From: Adiantum capillus-veneris
Taxonomy: Eukaryota; Streptophyta; Polypodiopsida; Polypodiales; Pteridaceae
Length of the DNA: 64,000 nt
Direction: 5' to 3'
Assembly: GCA_014529385.2 (NCBI GenBank)
Contig: CM043943.1
Coordinates: 97,494,355-97,558,354 of the forward strand
The position numbers were made by a program, and so were the translations under genes. The notes under the pieces are model-generated. The model was not told the DNA's origin, did not search any database, and was given only the letters and a program-made list of their open reading frames with translations. Shown here piece by piece: positions 48,271 through 59,234 of this stretch (positions within the stretch are counted from its first letter, which is position 1; each line of letters opens with the position of its first letter).

Positions 48271-48472
48271 CTAACTATTTTAGCTGCTTAGTCCACACCC
48301 AGCTGTTTAGGATTCCATAATATGTTATTTTGTCATTTTGTTATTCTAACCTAGTATCAGTCTACCACATTGTAACATTCTGGTCTCATAGGTCACTTTG
48401 GCCTTTTGAAGAGTTAACATAACATTTCATTTCATTTCTTTCTTTAATTTTAATTTTTTACGCAAACCATAA

Positions 48473-48587
48473 CTCTCTCTCTCTCTCTCTCTAGTTTTAA
48501 TTTCCTACACACATTTTTCTCTCTCTTTAATTTCCTACACGCACACACACTTCTTTCTTTCTCTCTCTTTCCTACACACACACATAC

Positions 48588-48636
<49 letters not shown>

Positions 48637-48698
48637 CTACACACACACACACACACCGCTCTCTATCTCTCTCTTTAATTTCCTACAAGCACACACAC

Positions 48699-48768
<70 letters not shown>

Positions 48769-48795
48769 TACACACACACACACACACACAATGTG

Positions 48796-48834
<39 letters not shown>

Positions 48835-48835
48835 T
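48473..48835. repeat. CT minisatellite and G tract inside CACTA-B
   Basis: Long CT runs are separated by TTTCCTACACACACACAC modules (five or six copies) and followed by a GA run and GGGGGGG. This is the inverse of the block at 8.9-9.26 kb in copy A. Several long reading frames here are repeat artefacts. Confidence 0.9.
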
Positions 48836-48949
48836 AGGGGGGGAAAGAGTGCCATAATACCTCGCAGAAGGTTTCGGCCAAGATCTGAGAACGCGCGCGT
48901 TGAGGGCGAAAATGGCCCCTTCGCACGGGTTTGGCTTTTTTCCCCCCAA

Positions 48950-49160
48950 ATTACTTCCGTCGATACCTGCGTCGATATATGTGTCGATACCTGCATCGAT
49001 ATATGGGGGGGAAAATTAGTCTTTCGATGCGTATATCCACAGTCATATCGACGCATGTATCGACGCGTATATCAATGGACGGTAAGTACGTCGATATGAG
49101 CGTGGAAAGGCATGGGCGTCGATATATAAAGCATCGATAACTTTGGGTTATGTTGTAGTG
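48950..49160. promoter_or_regulatory. CACTA-B right subterminal repeats and tip
   Basis: Repeated CGTCGATACCTGCGTCGATA, TATCGACGCATGTATCGACG and GTCGATATGAGCG words lead to the GTTGTAGTG tip at 49,160. They are likely binding sites for the TnpA-like protein by analogy with characterised CACTA elements. Confidence 0.8.
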
Positions 49161-49645
49161 ATGGTAGCTACTAATGTTATCCTGGTAGCTACCTTGTCAC
49201 TTGTAGGACTTCCTTGGCAGAATGGAAGCTACTGATGCAATCCTGGTAGCTACCTTGTCACTTGCAAGACTTCCTTGGCAGAATGGCAGCTCATGGCAGA
49301 ATGGTAGCTACCTATGCAACCTTGGTAGCCACCTTGTCAATTTCAGGACTTCCTTGGTAGAATGGCAGCTCATGGCAGAATGGTAGCTACCACTATTATA
49401 CCGGTAGCTACCAGGGTTGACAATGAGAACTTCCTTGTCACCAGCAGGAGTTCCATGGTAGAACAGTATCTAAGTGAAGAATGGTAACTACCTTGCCACC
49501 AGGGAGAATAGTAGCTCATGGAAGAATGGTAGCCACAGCCATACTGGTAGCTAGTTGTACCAGGATTAGCATGACAACTGCCACTATGAGAGTGGTAGCT
49601 ACCAGTATTCTACTAGTACCTACCAGTCTTGTATTAGTAGCTACA
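49161..49645. repeat. Palindrome array right of the CACTA-B insertion
   Basis: Continuation of the interrupted array. Exact GGTAGCTACC copies occur near 49,183, 49,244, 49,305, 49,384, 49,402 and 49,592, with CTTCCTTGGCAGAATGG(A/C)AG units matching 40,720-40,900. Confidence 0.85.
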
Positions 49646-49649
49646 ACTA

Positions 49650-52227
49650 GCAGGGTTCCCTTGATAACAAAAACACAAGAAAACATATAAATTTAAGCTC
49701 AATGCTACAAAATGCAGCAGGGTGTATACCATGGTCCATCCTTAAGGGCACTGATGAGGGTTTGGTGTCTAATTGCACTCCTTGGAAATTGGCATTCGTA
49801 CTGCCGAGGATCACCAAAGACCACATGGTATGCAAAATCGATTGCATGCATCCCATCTCCATGCATGTTTATTTGCTTGCAACAAGATGGCCAAAACAGT
49901 ACATGTGAAAGGCATGATTGCAGGGCAACAAAAACATGCCAAGTGCATCATCATCGTACATCATCAACCTACAAGCACTGCAAACTTTCTCCAAAGGCAA
50001 GGTGCCCATATCCATGGGTGGAACTTTTGGCGGAGGTGAAAACAGCAAAACTGTACTTCTTTTGACGTGCATGGTCTTCACAAAATCCATTCGTGCCTGC
50101 GAACACTCCTCCACTTCCTGTGTAAAATCTCTCTCCTTTAGGGCACTATCCACTTGCAATGGTGGATAGTGTTAGCGACAACCTGCCAACATTATTTTTA
50201 AGCTTCTCCACCTTTATTGCATCCATAGGATCATCGCTACCTTCTGCCTTTAGTAATGCAGCCTCTGCATCTTTCAACTGGCCTCTGAGATTTTCCACTA
50301 GGAGGTTGGCACCTTCATTTCGGTGCACATCAGCCTAAAGCAATTCCAGCTTCTTAAAAGCTTCATTATACTCTGACAATGCAAAAGAATGCTTGCTTAC
50401 AACCATGTTGTAAACAGTATCTAACTCTGTAAGAGACGGTGGACCAAATAAATTCTTTTTCTGCACATCATCCACTGTATCGACAGGAGTTTCCTAGGGT
50501 GCCTCCAAATGATCTGGAGTCCTCGTCATTCGCCGCGAACTGTTAGGGGCAGAGGAGGAATGGAAAGTTGCCCATCACTGCTTGTTTGCATGTAATTTGG
50601 CTGGATCCATATTTGTGACAATACTTTCTCAAAACAAGGCCCAGTCAACCTGTCCCTTCAACTGCTCATATAGAAAGCCTCTAGCAAATCCTTTAGTCAC
50701 CTCCATACCATAATTGCTAGGAGGTTCTTGATACACGGATGTGAACAATACATAAAATTTGTTCCAAAGCTCTGGCTTCACATCTCTACATTTTACTTTA
50801 CTACCCCTCTTCCGCACCTCCTTAAAGCATTTCAACCAATCTTTGTTGGTGAAATCTGCCTCAGTCTCAGCAGTCGAGCATCCACTCCAGAGTTGGGGAG
50901 GTCATATACTTCATGCTTTGTCATGCAAAAAACTATCTTCCTTTCAAATGGCACATATGGAGTGCACCAACGGCCTTTGCCCTGTAAAATACATGGAAAA
51001 ACATAAGACCATAGTTGTTTCCATACGACAAACGCATACAGGTATGGAAGTATGATTGGAGTATGGTTCAACACTTAAGCTTGAAACATACACGGCCATA
51101 AATTTACTGAAAACTTAGATAACTTACGGATGGTGAGCATTTATAATATCAATATTTTACAGAAGTTTTCACATTAAACATCAATTGTTGCATTGAGCAA
51201 GAGCAAAAGCATGCTGGGCATGTGCATGAATAGGTGGTACAACTACCTGTGTCCTAGACAGATAGCTACCATGTAGCTACCACCTTGGTATTTCTTTGCT
51301 AAATGAACTTTTTGATTGGTAGCTGGCTAACATAATGCTACCAACTTGTTATGTTTTTTGCAGAATGCTGAATGCTACAATCTTGATGATCTCTGATGCA
51401 CTTTCCCTATATTAAATGAGTGTTGTAGGTGGTAGCTACCACACGGATAGAGTATCACTGATTCATGCTTCTTCATAGCACTATGATTTGCAATCCATAC
51501 GATTACGGTCCCAACTATGCACAAGACATGAATGCATGTGTAGCCAGCCAATTGAAATTCAGTCAAAAATGCAATGTGCACAAATATATCTGCTTGAATG
51601 CATGCATGCATGAATGCCTCTACACAGGTTTTCAATGCAAGCTTGATTGCATGCATGCATGCCTCTACATGGGTTTTCAATGCAAGCTTCAATGCATGCA
51701 CATTAGATTATGGAGCTTGAATGCATCTACAAACATCTAGCCTCTACCTTAGGTTTGCTTCAAAGCAAGCTTAAGAGAGCTTACATGGACCTTGGAAACA
51801 AGATACAACAATAAATTGTGTAGAGACAGCCAGCAAAAGAAACTTGCAGTAGTACCTCAGTGTTGGGGGTTACAACATCTGCCATTTTTTAATGTTTCTT
51901 TGCTATAGGAGTGCAAGGCTTTGGTGAAGAAGTCAAGACCTTATTCTTCCTCTTTCCAGCAGGGGAGTCCGAGGGTGGATCAGGCGAGGGAGATGAATGA
52001 AGGGCCCTCTTCGGCCTCCCAGTAATTGTGGCTGATTTTGCTTCACCTGCAGGAGCTGCTTGGCCACCTGAGTCGCCCCCCTTCTGCAACCTCTGACGAG
52101 CAGGAGGCATCATGATTGTGGAGTAAGGTGCCACCCCCACACTACTTTCACACACACATTTGAAATTGAAAAGATAATTTTTAAAGTTTTTAAATCCAAC
52201 TCGCTGCTCAAGCCTTTTGATGAACAA
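49650..52227 (-). pseudogene. Passenger gene: coiled coil and RING-H2-like motif
   Basis: The minus strand opens with a basic, Pro/Ser-rich segment (MMPPARQRLQKGGDSGG...; 52,118-51,895). TAA, then KMADVVTPNTE and a donor-like GTACTACT follow. An exon after TTTTACAG (about 50,981) reads KGRWCTPYVPFERKIVFCM, then DWLKCFKEVRKRGSKVKCRD and GMEVTKGFARGFLYEQLKGQ, after a frameshift, ending in TGA at 50,629. At 50,440-50,150 a coiled-coil-like segment (LLVENLRGQLKDAEAALLKA) occurs. At about 50,157-49,872 comes KVCSACRLMMYDDDALG with LPCNHAFHMYCF, the first half of a RING-H2 finger (C-x2-C...C-x-H-x2-H-x2-C). The last Cys pair is not visible. RING-H2 proteins are usually ubiquitin ligases. Stops between segments suggest a decayed gene. 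It may be the upstream part of the HAD gene, split by CACTA-B, or a separate gene. Confidence 0.5.
51215..51300 (+). repeat. Internal copy of the left transposon end
   Basis: GGGCATGTGCATGAATAGG continues as TGGTACAACTACCTGTGTCC and then GATAGCTACC. It matches the left end at 35,847-35,912 in the same orientation, including the subterminal ACTACCTGTGTC. It is therefore a third, internal copy of the terminus. Confidence 0.75.
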
Positions 52228-52328
52228 TTTTCAAATAAAACCTTATAAAAGATTCTGAATGTTTACTCACCTAGCTACCAACAAGCATACCCCCTTGCTA
52301 CCACCCCCAAAAATGGGTAGCTAGTGTA

Positions 52329-52358
52329 CCACCTATTCATGCATCCACCCATATATAT
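52329..52358 (-). repeat. Right terminal inverted repeat
   Basis: Reverse complement of the left end over at least 22 bp plus the AT tract. Immediately inside are CTAGCTACC and ACCACCCC words related to the palindrome. The neighbouring gypsy LTR starts at the next base, 52,359. Confidence 0.85.
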
Positions 52359-52569
52359 TGACGGGAGCAAAGCGAACCCCAAACCCCTGACGGCCTTTAA
52401 AACACCAGGGACCGAATGGAGCGCCTCGAGCCTGTCATGGTAAAGCAAACAGGGGGCACCACCTAGCTTCAACGGCTAGGACGCAAACAACACACCACCA
52501 TAACAAAGTTTTCATCCAAGAGAGATGGATGCTTGGGAGTAATGATGAAGAGGAAGGGAAATGAGATCA

Positions 52570-52608
<39 letters not shown>

Positions 52609-53923
52609 GGGAGGGGGTATAGCGGCTTAGTACTTAGGCAACACAGAAGGATGGCAAATCCGCACACCCTTCACACATACACAAGCTCACTCCAAACACA
52701 AAACTAGGTGGCGATTCCGCACACCTCACATGGGCAAAACATTGCAGGAAAACATACTCACAAAACCTCAAGCTTTATTTAGAGAATAAGGCGATGAAAT
52801 GGGGAGCATAGGGTACGGGAAATGAGAATGGAGAGAGTGATAGAGCACATGGCGGATATGTGGGAGTTGATGGCGAAGACTTGCACGAGGGTTATGGTCA
52901 TCATACTTCATTTAGCTGCCCTTCATCTTCCATAGCCCAAGGGTGTAGAGGTCATGCTCAAGACGAGCATGGTGATTGCGGTGATGGTGATGGTGTGGGT
53001 GTGGGAGTGTGTGTGTGTGCACTAGGCACACAGAGTGCATAGTGTATTCTTTGGTGATGTTGTGTGTGTCTTTAGTGTGATGGTGACCCCTCTTTATATA
53101 GGGGAAGAGGGGGGAGAAATTCTAGAGTTTAGAAATGAAGAAATCATTATCTACATAGGCCATGTGACTGTGGGCCCCACTTGTCTGGCTGTGTGTATAT
53201 GTGCCAGAACAGCAGTCTCATGAGAGAGAGACTAAGAGAGAGAGATGGGTTGATGAAAAAAAACGAGAGGTGACATGGAGAATAAAGTGATTACAAGAGG
53301 GGAGTGTGTTCAGAGGTGAATCTGTGTGCAGATGTGTGTGAACACAAGAAAAATCAGGTAACCACCCGGTGGGGATGGATCCGTGGGCACCTTTTTCAAT
53401 GAAACTGAGTGTGTGTGAGTGTGGGGGAGGTTATTTAGCTACAAGACAAGATACATGGTGCCCTTTAGAGAGAGGGGAGGTATTTGGGTCATGGGATATG
53501 ATAGGAGAGAGAAAGGGGGGGTGGGGTATACTATTTTGGAAGATAGGGTAAGTTGCATGTGAGCTAGGGTGCATTATTGGTGAGCTAGAATGCATTATTG
53601 GTGAGAGGTGGGGTAGCTTGAGGGGAGAGAGAAAGGAGAAAGGACAAGGGGAAGAGAGAGGGGGTTGACCTTTTGAGTGGAGGAGAGGAAAAGGGACAAA
53701 CGGCGGGGCAACAGTGAAGAAAAAGGAGGCAAGGTGGGGATGGGCTTCCCCACAGGCATGAGGTGGCCTATTTTACCTTTCTCATATATTTACATAATCA
53801 TACTTTATTTTTTTTCTTACTTTTTCCAATGTCTTTTATCACTCCCTCCCTAAGAGGGGTTTTCATGGGGTGGGGACGAGAGAAGAGGGGTATGGGAGCT
53901 TGGCTTGTGAAAAGCCCCCATCA
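52359..53923 (-). repeat. 3' LTR of the Tat element
   Basis: In element orientation it starts TGATGGGGGCTTTTCAC and ends CTTTGCTCCCGTCA. It contains a GA run (about 52,569-52,605). The difference from the other LTR is small and concentrated in the first hundred bases of the plus-strand view. Confidence 0.93.
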
Positions 53924-53940
53924 TAGCCCTCCCCTTTTGG
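53924..53940 (-). promoter_or_regulatory. Polypurine tract
   Basis: On the minus strand AAAAGGGGAGGGCTA lies directly before the TGATGG start of the downstream LTR. It is the expected plus-strand DNA primer site of reverse transcription. Confidence 0.85.
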
Positions 53941-53950
53941 CTAGAGGCAT

Positions 53951-55035
53951 TCAGGTCTCTAGCTCATCTGTTTGATCATTATCGTCGGAGGTGGCGGCTG
54001 ATAGTGTGTGCTCATCTGGAATGTCAATAGGTGGAGCCTGGTCAAATCGAAGAAAATAAGGTTTAAGTCGCCAACCATTTACCCTGGTTTTATGAAGTTT
54101 TCCATTAGCCTCCATAAGCTGCCAGCTTCCATTGGCATACTTTTTCCTGATGATGAAAGGGCCTTCCCATCGGAGTAGGAGTTTCTTATCCTTGCGCATG
54201 TCGAAGCGATTTTCGTAGCGGAGCACCAACATTCCTTTCTTCAATTCTTTTTTCCGGAGATGCTCGTTAAAGCTAAGCTGTCTATGCTCTGCTTGTGCTG
54301 CATAATAATTTATTGCTTCTTCTTTGTCCATCTGCAATCTTTCCAAGTTGATGATGTGATCTCTCAAATGCATGTTGGGTTGTTGAAGTTGGCTTGCCAT
54401 TACTCTGAGACTTTGTAGTTGCACTTCAATGGGCAAGATTGCTTCCTTACCAAATACTAGATGATATGGTGTGAATCCCAAGGATGTACGAAATGAAGTT
54501 CTGTAGGCCCATAAAGCTGTAGTAGATACTTATCCCAGTCTCCAGGATGATTGTTTACCTGCTTGGTAATAATTTTAGAAACCATTCCATTTACCTTTTC
54601 AACTAGGCCATTACATTGAGGGTAATATGGTGAAGAGTGCCTCCTTGTAATGCCCAGTTTCTGCATTAATTCTCCTACCAAGTCTGCTATGAAACCTGGC
54701 CCTCTATCAGAGATGATCTCTAAAGGTGTGCCAAACCTACAGCATATGTGCTCGTAGATAAATTTAGCTACCTCTACCGCTGTGATTCTAGTGGTGGCTG
54801 TAGCCTTTGCCCATCTAGTCATGTAGTCGACCCCCATGATAATGTAGAATTTTCTTGAGTTGGCCCTAGGTAATGGCCCAATGGCATCAATACCCCATTT
54901 TTCAAATGGGCCATATGAGAGAATAGGTGTCTGTGGTTCAGGCATAAGTCACCTAGTGCCGGCCTTTTGACACAACTTACACGTTTTGCACTAGTGGTGT
55001 ACATCACGGTTGAGGCTAGGCCATATGAAGCCTGC
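53951..55035 (-). pseudogene. Integrase domain of the Tat element, broken
   Basis: In continuation of the polymerase frame, after TAG at 55,036, the HHCC zinc finger reads HDGVCGGHF...CKTCKLCQKAG, with a TAG (about 54,994) and a TGA (about 54,949) inside. The catalytic core follows: EKWGIDAIGPLPRANSR (first Asp), LEIISDRGPGFIADLV (second Asp) and PQCNGLVEKVNGM (Glu). A one-base loss near 54,522 shifts the remainder (LGFTPYHLVFGKEAILPIEV to DELET) into another frame ending at 53,951, only about 27 bp from the LTR. No chromodomain is present, as expected for Tat-group elements. Integrase joins the cDNA to host chromosomes. This copy cannot make an intact one. Confidence 0.9.
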
Positions 55036-57213
55036 CTACAAGATTTTCCTACTTGTTATTTCTAGGGAAAAGTGACCACCACAAACCCCGTCGTGACAGC
55101 TAGCAATTACTCCCGTGATTTCCTGAGAGAGAGGGACCTTCCTGAGTATTTGGTCCTTACCCTTATAGTACAAATCGTCATTGATGAGTCGATACCTTGT
55201 GGCCTTCCGCGTCAGCCATTGCTTCTGTCCCTTTGTTAAATCTGATGGGCATTCCCCTGTTTCCAAAAAATGCATGATGTCAGGCAAGGCATCACTTCCT
55301 TGAAATAAAGGGAGCTTTAGTTTTATTGCTCCAGCCACCACTTCCTGTAGTCTTTCACTTGCTAGGGCATCTGCTTCTTGGTTTTGAGCCCTTGGGATAT
55401 GGTGTATTTGAACTTCTTCAAACTTACCCAACAAGGTTTTTACACCACTTAAGTGAGTCCCTAAACTAGGATTCTTGCATGTCCATGCTCCATTTACTTG
55501 CCTTACCAGAAGTAGAGCATCCCCAAATACATTAAGGCGTTGTACACCTTGCGAGATGCACCATTGTAGACCCTTGGTTAGTGCTGCATACTCAGCTTCA
55601 TTATTAGAATGTGAATCTAACAATTGGCCCAACAAAAATGCCTTTGTCCCTTTGTCATCAAAGACCACTATGCCTGCAACTTCTTTGTTGGATGCTCGCT
55701 TGTAGGCTCCATCAAAGTAGAGAGAGTATGCTCCTTCTACCATCGGTGGTACTGGAGGTAATCGGACTTCTCCTTTCTTAGATTGCTTCTCCTTCCCTTC
55801 AAAGACTTGGTAGGTCATGAGTCCCCCCAAACTTGCCCTTGTCGTGCTTTCTACTTGTACCGTGTAGTCAAACTCTTGCAGACGAACTAGCCATTTAGTA
55901 ATTCTAGCAGACACATCCATGTGTTGTACAACATAGGGAAATATTTCATCCGTGGTTAGAATCACAAATTGCTTAGGCAACAAATATGACCTAAACTTTG
56001 TAGTTGAAAATCTAAGAGCTAGGACTAAGTATTCCACATGGGTGAAACCTTTCTCTCCTGCTGTCATCATTCGACTAGAGAAGTAGATTGGCCTCATGAA
56101 AGATGTCGTTATATCCTTTTGGAGTAGCACAGCCCCCAATGAGTCATCACCAACACTTGAGGTGATATAGAATTTTTCATCCCACTTAGGTGGTGAGATA
56201 GTTGGCAGAGTGGCTAAGACCTCCTTTACCTTGTTGTAGTGATGTTCACTTTCCTCATCCCAAGTGAAAGTTGATCTTTGAGTGAGTTGTTGCAGTGGTA
56301 GAACAAGTTGTGATAGTAAATGTATGAATCTACTTAAGTACCTCACCTTCTGTAGAAAAGAGACCAGTTGACGTGCGGTCATTGGTGAAGGTAGGGCTAT
56401 GAGTGCGGACACCTTACTTGGGTCGGCGTTGATACCTTTTGCTGAAATTTCATGGCCTAGTAGAATGACTTTACTCTCCCCAATGTGGCATTTATCCACA
56501 TTTAATTGCCCACCTAGGCTCTGCAACCTGGCCAAACCTTCAATTACCTTTTCTAAATGTGAAATACGGGAGCTATATATACAAAAATCATCGATGAACA
56601 CTCTTATGGATGTTCCAAAGAACAGTTGAAAAACATATGTGACATATCTTTGGAATGTGGCAGGTGCATTTGTGAAACCAAATGGCATAACCCTGTATGC
56701 AAAACAACCCCATGGCGTGATAAAACTGGTTTTTAGCTGATCTTCCAAGGCTATGCGTATTTGAAAGTATTTAGAATAACCATCAAAGAAAGTATAGCAT
56801 TCAAAACCCGCTACTTCATTCAGAATTTCATCCAAGAAAGGGAGAGGAAAGTGGTGTCTCTTTGTAGCTGCATTTAGTGGTTTGTAGTCAACACAGACCC
56901 TCCACTTACCATTCTTTTTAGGCATCACCACTACAGGTGACACCCATTCTGAGTTTTCTACAGGATAGATGAATCCCGCCTCCAACAGTTTCCTTACCTC
57001 AGCCAAGAGTGCCTTTTCTTGTATGACCCCCAGTCGTCGTAGCTTTTGCACAACTGGTTTTACCCCTTCCTTCAACTTAATATGATGTTCCACCACTGTA
57101 ATGCCTGTGATTCTTTCATAGTTATCAATGAACAGGTTAGGAAATCCTATCAACATTTGCAAAAAACTATCTTTCTCCTCAAGTGTTAATTCCGTAGACA
57201 ACATACCCTTCAA
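55036..57213 (-). CDS. Reverse transcriptase, RNase H and archaeal-type RNase H
   Basis: The frame is open for 725 codons from the first Met. The RT shows VSPVVVMPKKNGKWRVCVDY, MPFGFTNAPATFQRYV and the catalytic box VFIDDFCIYS (F-I-D-D in place of Y-x-D-D, usual for gypsy). The first RNase H includes SSVGDDSLGAVLLQKD and THVEYLVLALRF. A second RNase H then reads YSLYFDGAYKRASNKEVAGI, NNEAEYAALTKGLQWC, NVFGDALLLVRQVNG and HIPRAQNQEADALA, with the D-E-D-D acid pattern (the third Asp is in FGDALL). The frame is continuous with the protease upstream through a single TAA (57,259-57,261) and with integrase downstream through TAG at 55,036. The polymerase copies the element RNA into cDNA inside the gag particle. 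Confidence 0.93.
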   Translation of the reverse strand: MKGMLSTELTLEEKDSFLQMLIGFPNLFIDNYERITGITVVEHHIKLKEGVKPVVQKLRRLGVIQEKALLAEVRKLLEAGFIYPVENSEWVSPVVVMPKKNGKWRVCVDYKPLNAATKRHHFPLPFLDEILNEVAGFECYTFFDGYSKYFQIRIALEDQLKTSFITPWGCFAYRVMPFGFTNAPATFQRYVTYVFQLFFGTSIRVFIDDFCIYSSRISHLEKVIEGLARLQSLGGQLNVDKCHIGESKVILLGHEISAKGINADPSKVSALIALPSPMTARQLVSFLQKVRYLSRFIHLLSQLVLPLQQLTQRSTFTWDEESEHHYNKVKEVLATLPTISPPKWDEKFYITSSVGDDSLGAVLLQKDITTSFMRPIYFSSRMMTAGEKGFTHVEYLVLALRFSTTKFRSYLLPKQFVILTTDEIFPYVVQHMDVSARITKWLVRLQEFDYTVQVESTTRASLGGLMTYQVFEGKEKQSKKGEVRLPPVPPMVEGAYSLYFDGAYKRASNKEVAGIVVFDDKGTKAFLLGQLLDSHSNNEAEYAALTKGLQWCISQGVQRLNVFGDALLLVRQVNGAWTCKNPSLGTHLSGVKTLLGKFEEVQIHHIPRAQNQEADALASERLQEVVAGAIKLKLPLFQGSDALPDIMHFLETGECPSDLTKGQKQWLTRKATRYRLINDDLYYKGKDQILRKVPLSQEITGVIASCHDGVCGGHFSLEITSRKIL

Positions 57214-57258
57214 CCTACTTCCTCTTAGGCCAGGTGATTTTCTCTCCTCTTCATTGGG

Positions 57259-58500
57259 TTACCCTTTTGGTGATGGATCACCAGTTGTGCTTACCATTTG
57301 TGGATCCTTCATAATGATACCCATCACATCAATGGAACTGTCACTTTCGTCGGTGGATGTGGTCTCCTCCTCAGAACTGGAAGATTCGCTAGTGGTTTCA
57401 TCTACCGATGTTTCCAGATTCATTTGCTTCTGCTTGCCAATCCTCATGTCGTAGTAGATTGTCTCCCCTTTCTTACCGGTCATGCGTAGAAGGCCAGTAC
57501 TCAAGTCCTGTTTTGCCTTCATGGCCATCAACCATGGCCTTCCCAAGATTAGTGGATAGCCCTCCCCCTTAGTAGGCATTACAAAAACATCTACCTCTAC
57601 CTCAGTGTTGAAAGATTTTATTTTTACGGCACTTACCACACCCACACACTTTACTTTTGCGTTGTTTGCCATCTTTGCCTTGCATGGAGAAGGCCTGTCA
57701 ACCTCGAGCCCTAATCGAAGCATCATAGCTTCGCTCATTACATAGATTTGTGCACCTCCATCAATGTAGGTGTTTCCAACCCTCTTTCCTTTTATGTTTA
57801 CGTCGATAATTGGAAGGATGTCATCCATGTTGCATCCCGAAATTGCTTCGGCTACCTTTGTTTTGGAGCGTCTTGTACTTACCATTTTAGACCATTGTCG
57901 CCTTAGTTTAGGTACAAGATGTAGCAGCTGTGGCCATGTAATCTTCGGTCCTTGCTCTGCCACATCCAATGTTAGATCATAGGGCTTAGAACTTTCCCCT
58001 AGCTGGAAGTCGGTGATGCCCAATTTCCATCGTGGCTTGGATGGACTCTTGCTAGTTTCTCCTCTCATGCTTCTCTCATCATCTGATTGTGTAGCTTTCT
58101 CCCTCCTAGCTCTTTTCACAGTCATGGCTTCAAGTGGTTCTAAAAAGGTTACCTTCTCCTTACCCTTGTCCCTCTCCTTTGCTCTGGGTGGATCCACTAC
58201 TACGGCTTTTCCTTTCTCTTCTAGCATTATGATGTTTACAGGGCGATCAGGTGGTGGGGCTGGTGGAAGAGAAGGAATGGATGCTTGTAGTGGTGTCTGG
58301 GGTGGACGTAGAATTTGTGTTGGTGGGGGTGGTGCTCGGGGTGGGGGTGTTCTTTCTCTAGGGGGTGACAATTGGTTCCTCCTACCTCCTCTATTATAGT
58401 TTTGTCGTGGTTTGGGACAGTAGTACATACCGTGATCGTCTTCTCCACAGTTGTAGCAATGATACTCCCTGTTTTGTCGTCATGCTCTTCCAGGGTCTTG
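57259..58500 (-). CDS. Gag zinc knuckle and aspartic protease
   Basis: A CCHC knuckle, CYNCGEDDHGMYYC, lies at about 58,460-58,415 and so starts before the first Met at 58,428. Just upstream TGA replaces what was probably a CGA codon. A Pro-rich linker follows (PPRERTPPPRAPPPPTQ). The protease part contains DVNIKGKRVGNTYIDGGAQI, with the Asp-Gly-Gly-Ala version of the active site usual in this group, and the flap-end motif GEGYPLILGRPWLMAMKAKQ. An acidic Ser/Glu tail (SSSSEEETTSTDESDSS) ends at TAA 57,259, in frame with RT. The protease matures the polyprotein. Confidence 0.88.
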
Positions 58501-59234
58501 ATCTCTTTCTTGACTCCTTCCTTGCTGTATTAAGTGGACAGACAAATTCTGCAGTTGTTCAGTAATATGGGCCAACATATCTCATTGGTCATCTCTTACC
58601 CCAAGAGCCGGTGGTGGTGGTGGAATGGTGGTTGTCATAGTTGCTTGTCGACGCGATGTTCCTGCTTCTGTTGACTTGGTTTCTTTGGCTTTCATTCGCA
58701 GCTTCTTGTCCTTAAGGCGAGCAATCTCAACGGGTAACATTACGTAGTCGGGAATCTACCTTTCACCTTCTCCTTGAGAAGCGGCCATAAGCCATGCGTG
58801 AACCGATCTTTTTTTAAGAAATTGGGTGCAGCTTCCCCCCTTGCCAGTGACTCAACCCACCGTTCCCACAAATCCACAAATTTGGACTCATAGGTGGCAT
58901 ATTCTAAAAGACCCTCCTGCTTCAAGTCTCTCAACTTATCCCACAACTTTTCTGAAGTGGTACCTCCCCCAAAGCGCCTCTTAAAAGAGGTTTTTAAGGG
59001 TTCCCAGTCATCCTTGGTTGCTTGTGGAAGTGCATTGTACCATGATCTAGCTTCTAGCTTCATGAGATGCTTAAAGATTCTAACCCGGGATTCATCCGTA
59101 TCTTTGTTGCTCACTACACATGCTACTTCAAAGTCATCTAGGAAGTCTGTTACCAAATCCTCCCCCTTCTTTCCTTTAAATGTTGGAAATGCTACACTTG
59201 CCATGATTATTGAGAGAGAGCTAGAAAGACACAC
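58501..59234 (-). pseudogene. Gag capsid region of the Tat element
   Basis: The Met at 59,234 lies about 830 bp from the LTR. The frame reads MASVAFPTFKGKKGEDLVTD, EARSWYNALPQATKDDWEPL, KTSFKRRFGG and ESLARGEAAPNFLKKDRFTH, a retrotransposon gag capsid. It stops at 58,740. In the neighbouring frame the protein continues PDYVMLPVEIARLKDKKLRM towards the zinc knuckle, with TGA near 58,585 and near 58,483. The frame change near 58,745 is thus a frameshift relative to a continuous ancestral gag-pol. Gag forms the cytoplasmic particle. Confidence 0.85.

Larger units (their letters stand above)
43628..49160 (-). mobile_element. CACTA (En/Spm) transposon, copy B, nested
   Basis: The right end read inward on the minus strand starts CACTACAACATAACCC. 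The left end starts AACTACAACAAAAAAGGGGG, with the first C changed to A. Both lead into TATCGACG subterminal repeats. The flanks are ATG at 43,625-43,627 and ATG at 49,161-49,163. Joining the flanks recreates the uninterrupted sequence present at about 40,650-40,700, which proves insertion into the palindrome array. The transposase points left. Compared with copy A it lacks about 1.05 kb of the C-terminal half and gains a 173-bp tandem array, giving 5,533 bp. It is non-autonomous. Confidence 0.93.

Noticed and set aside
52860-53551. Short frames duplicated at 60,558-61,241
   Set aside because: They are in the two LTR copies and are duplicated for that reason, with no protein motif. Their similarity reflects LTR identity and not selection.
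58013-58399. 128-codon plus-strand frame
   Set aside because: Antisense shadow of the gag-protease frame of the Tat element, as are the plus-strand frames at 55.5, 56.4, 57.1 and 58.9 kb.
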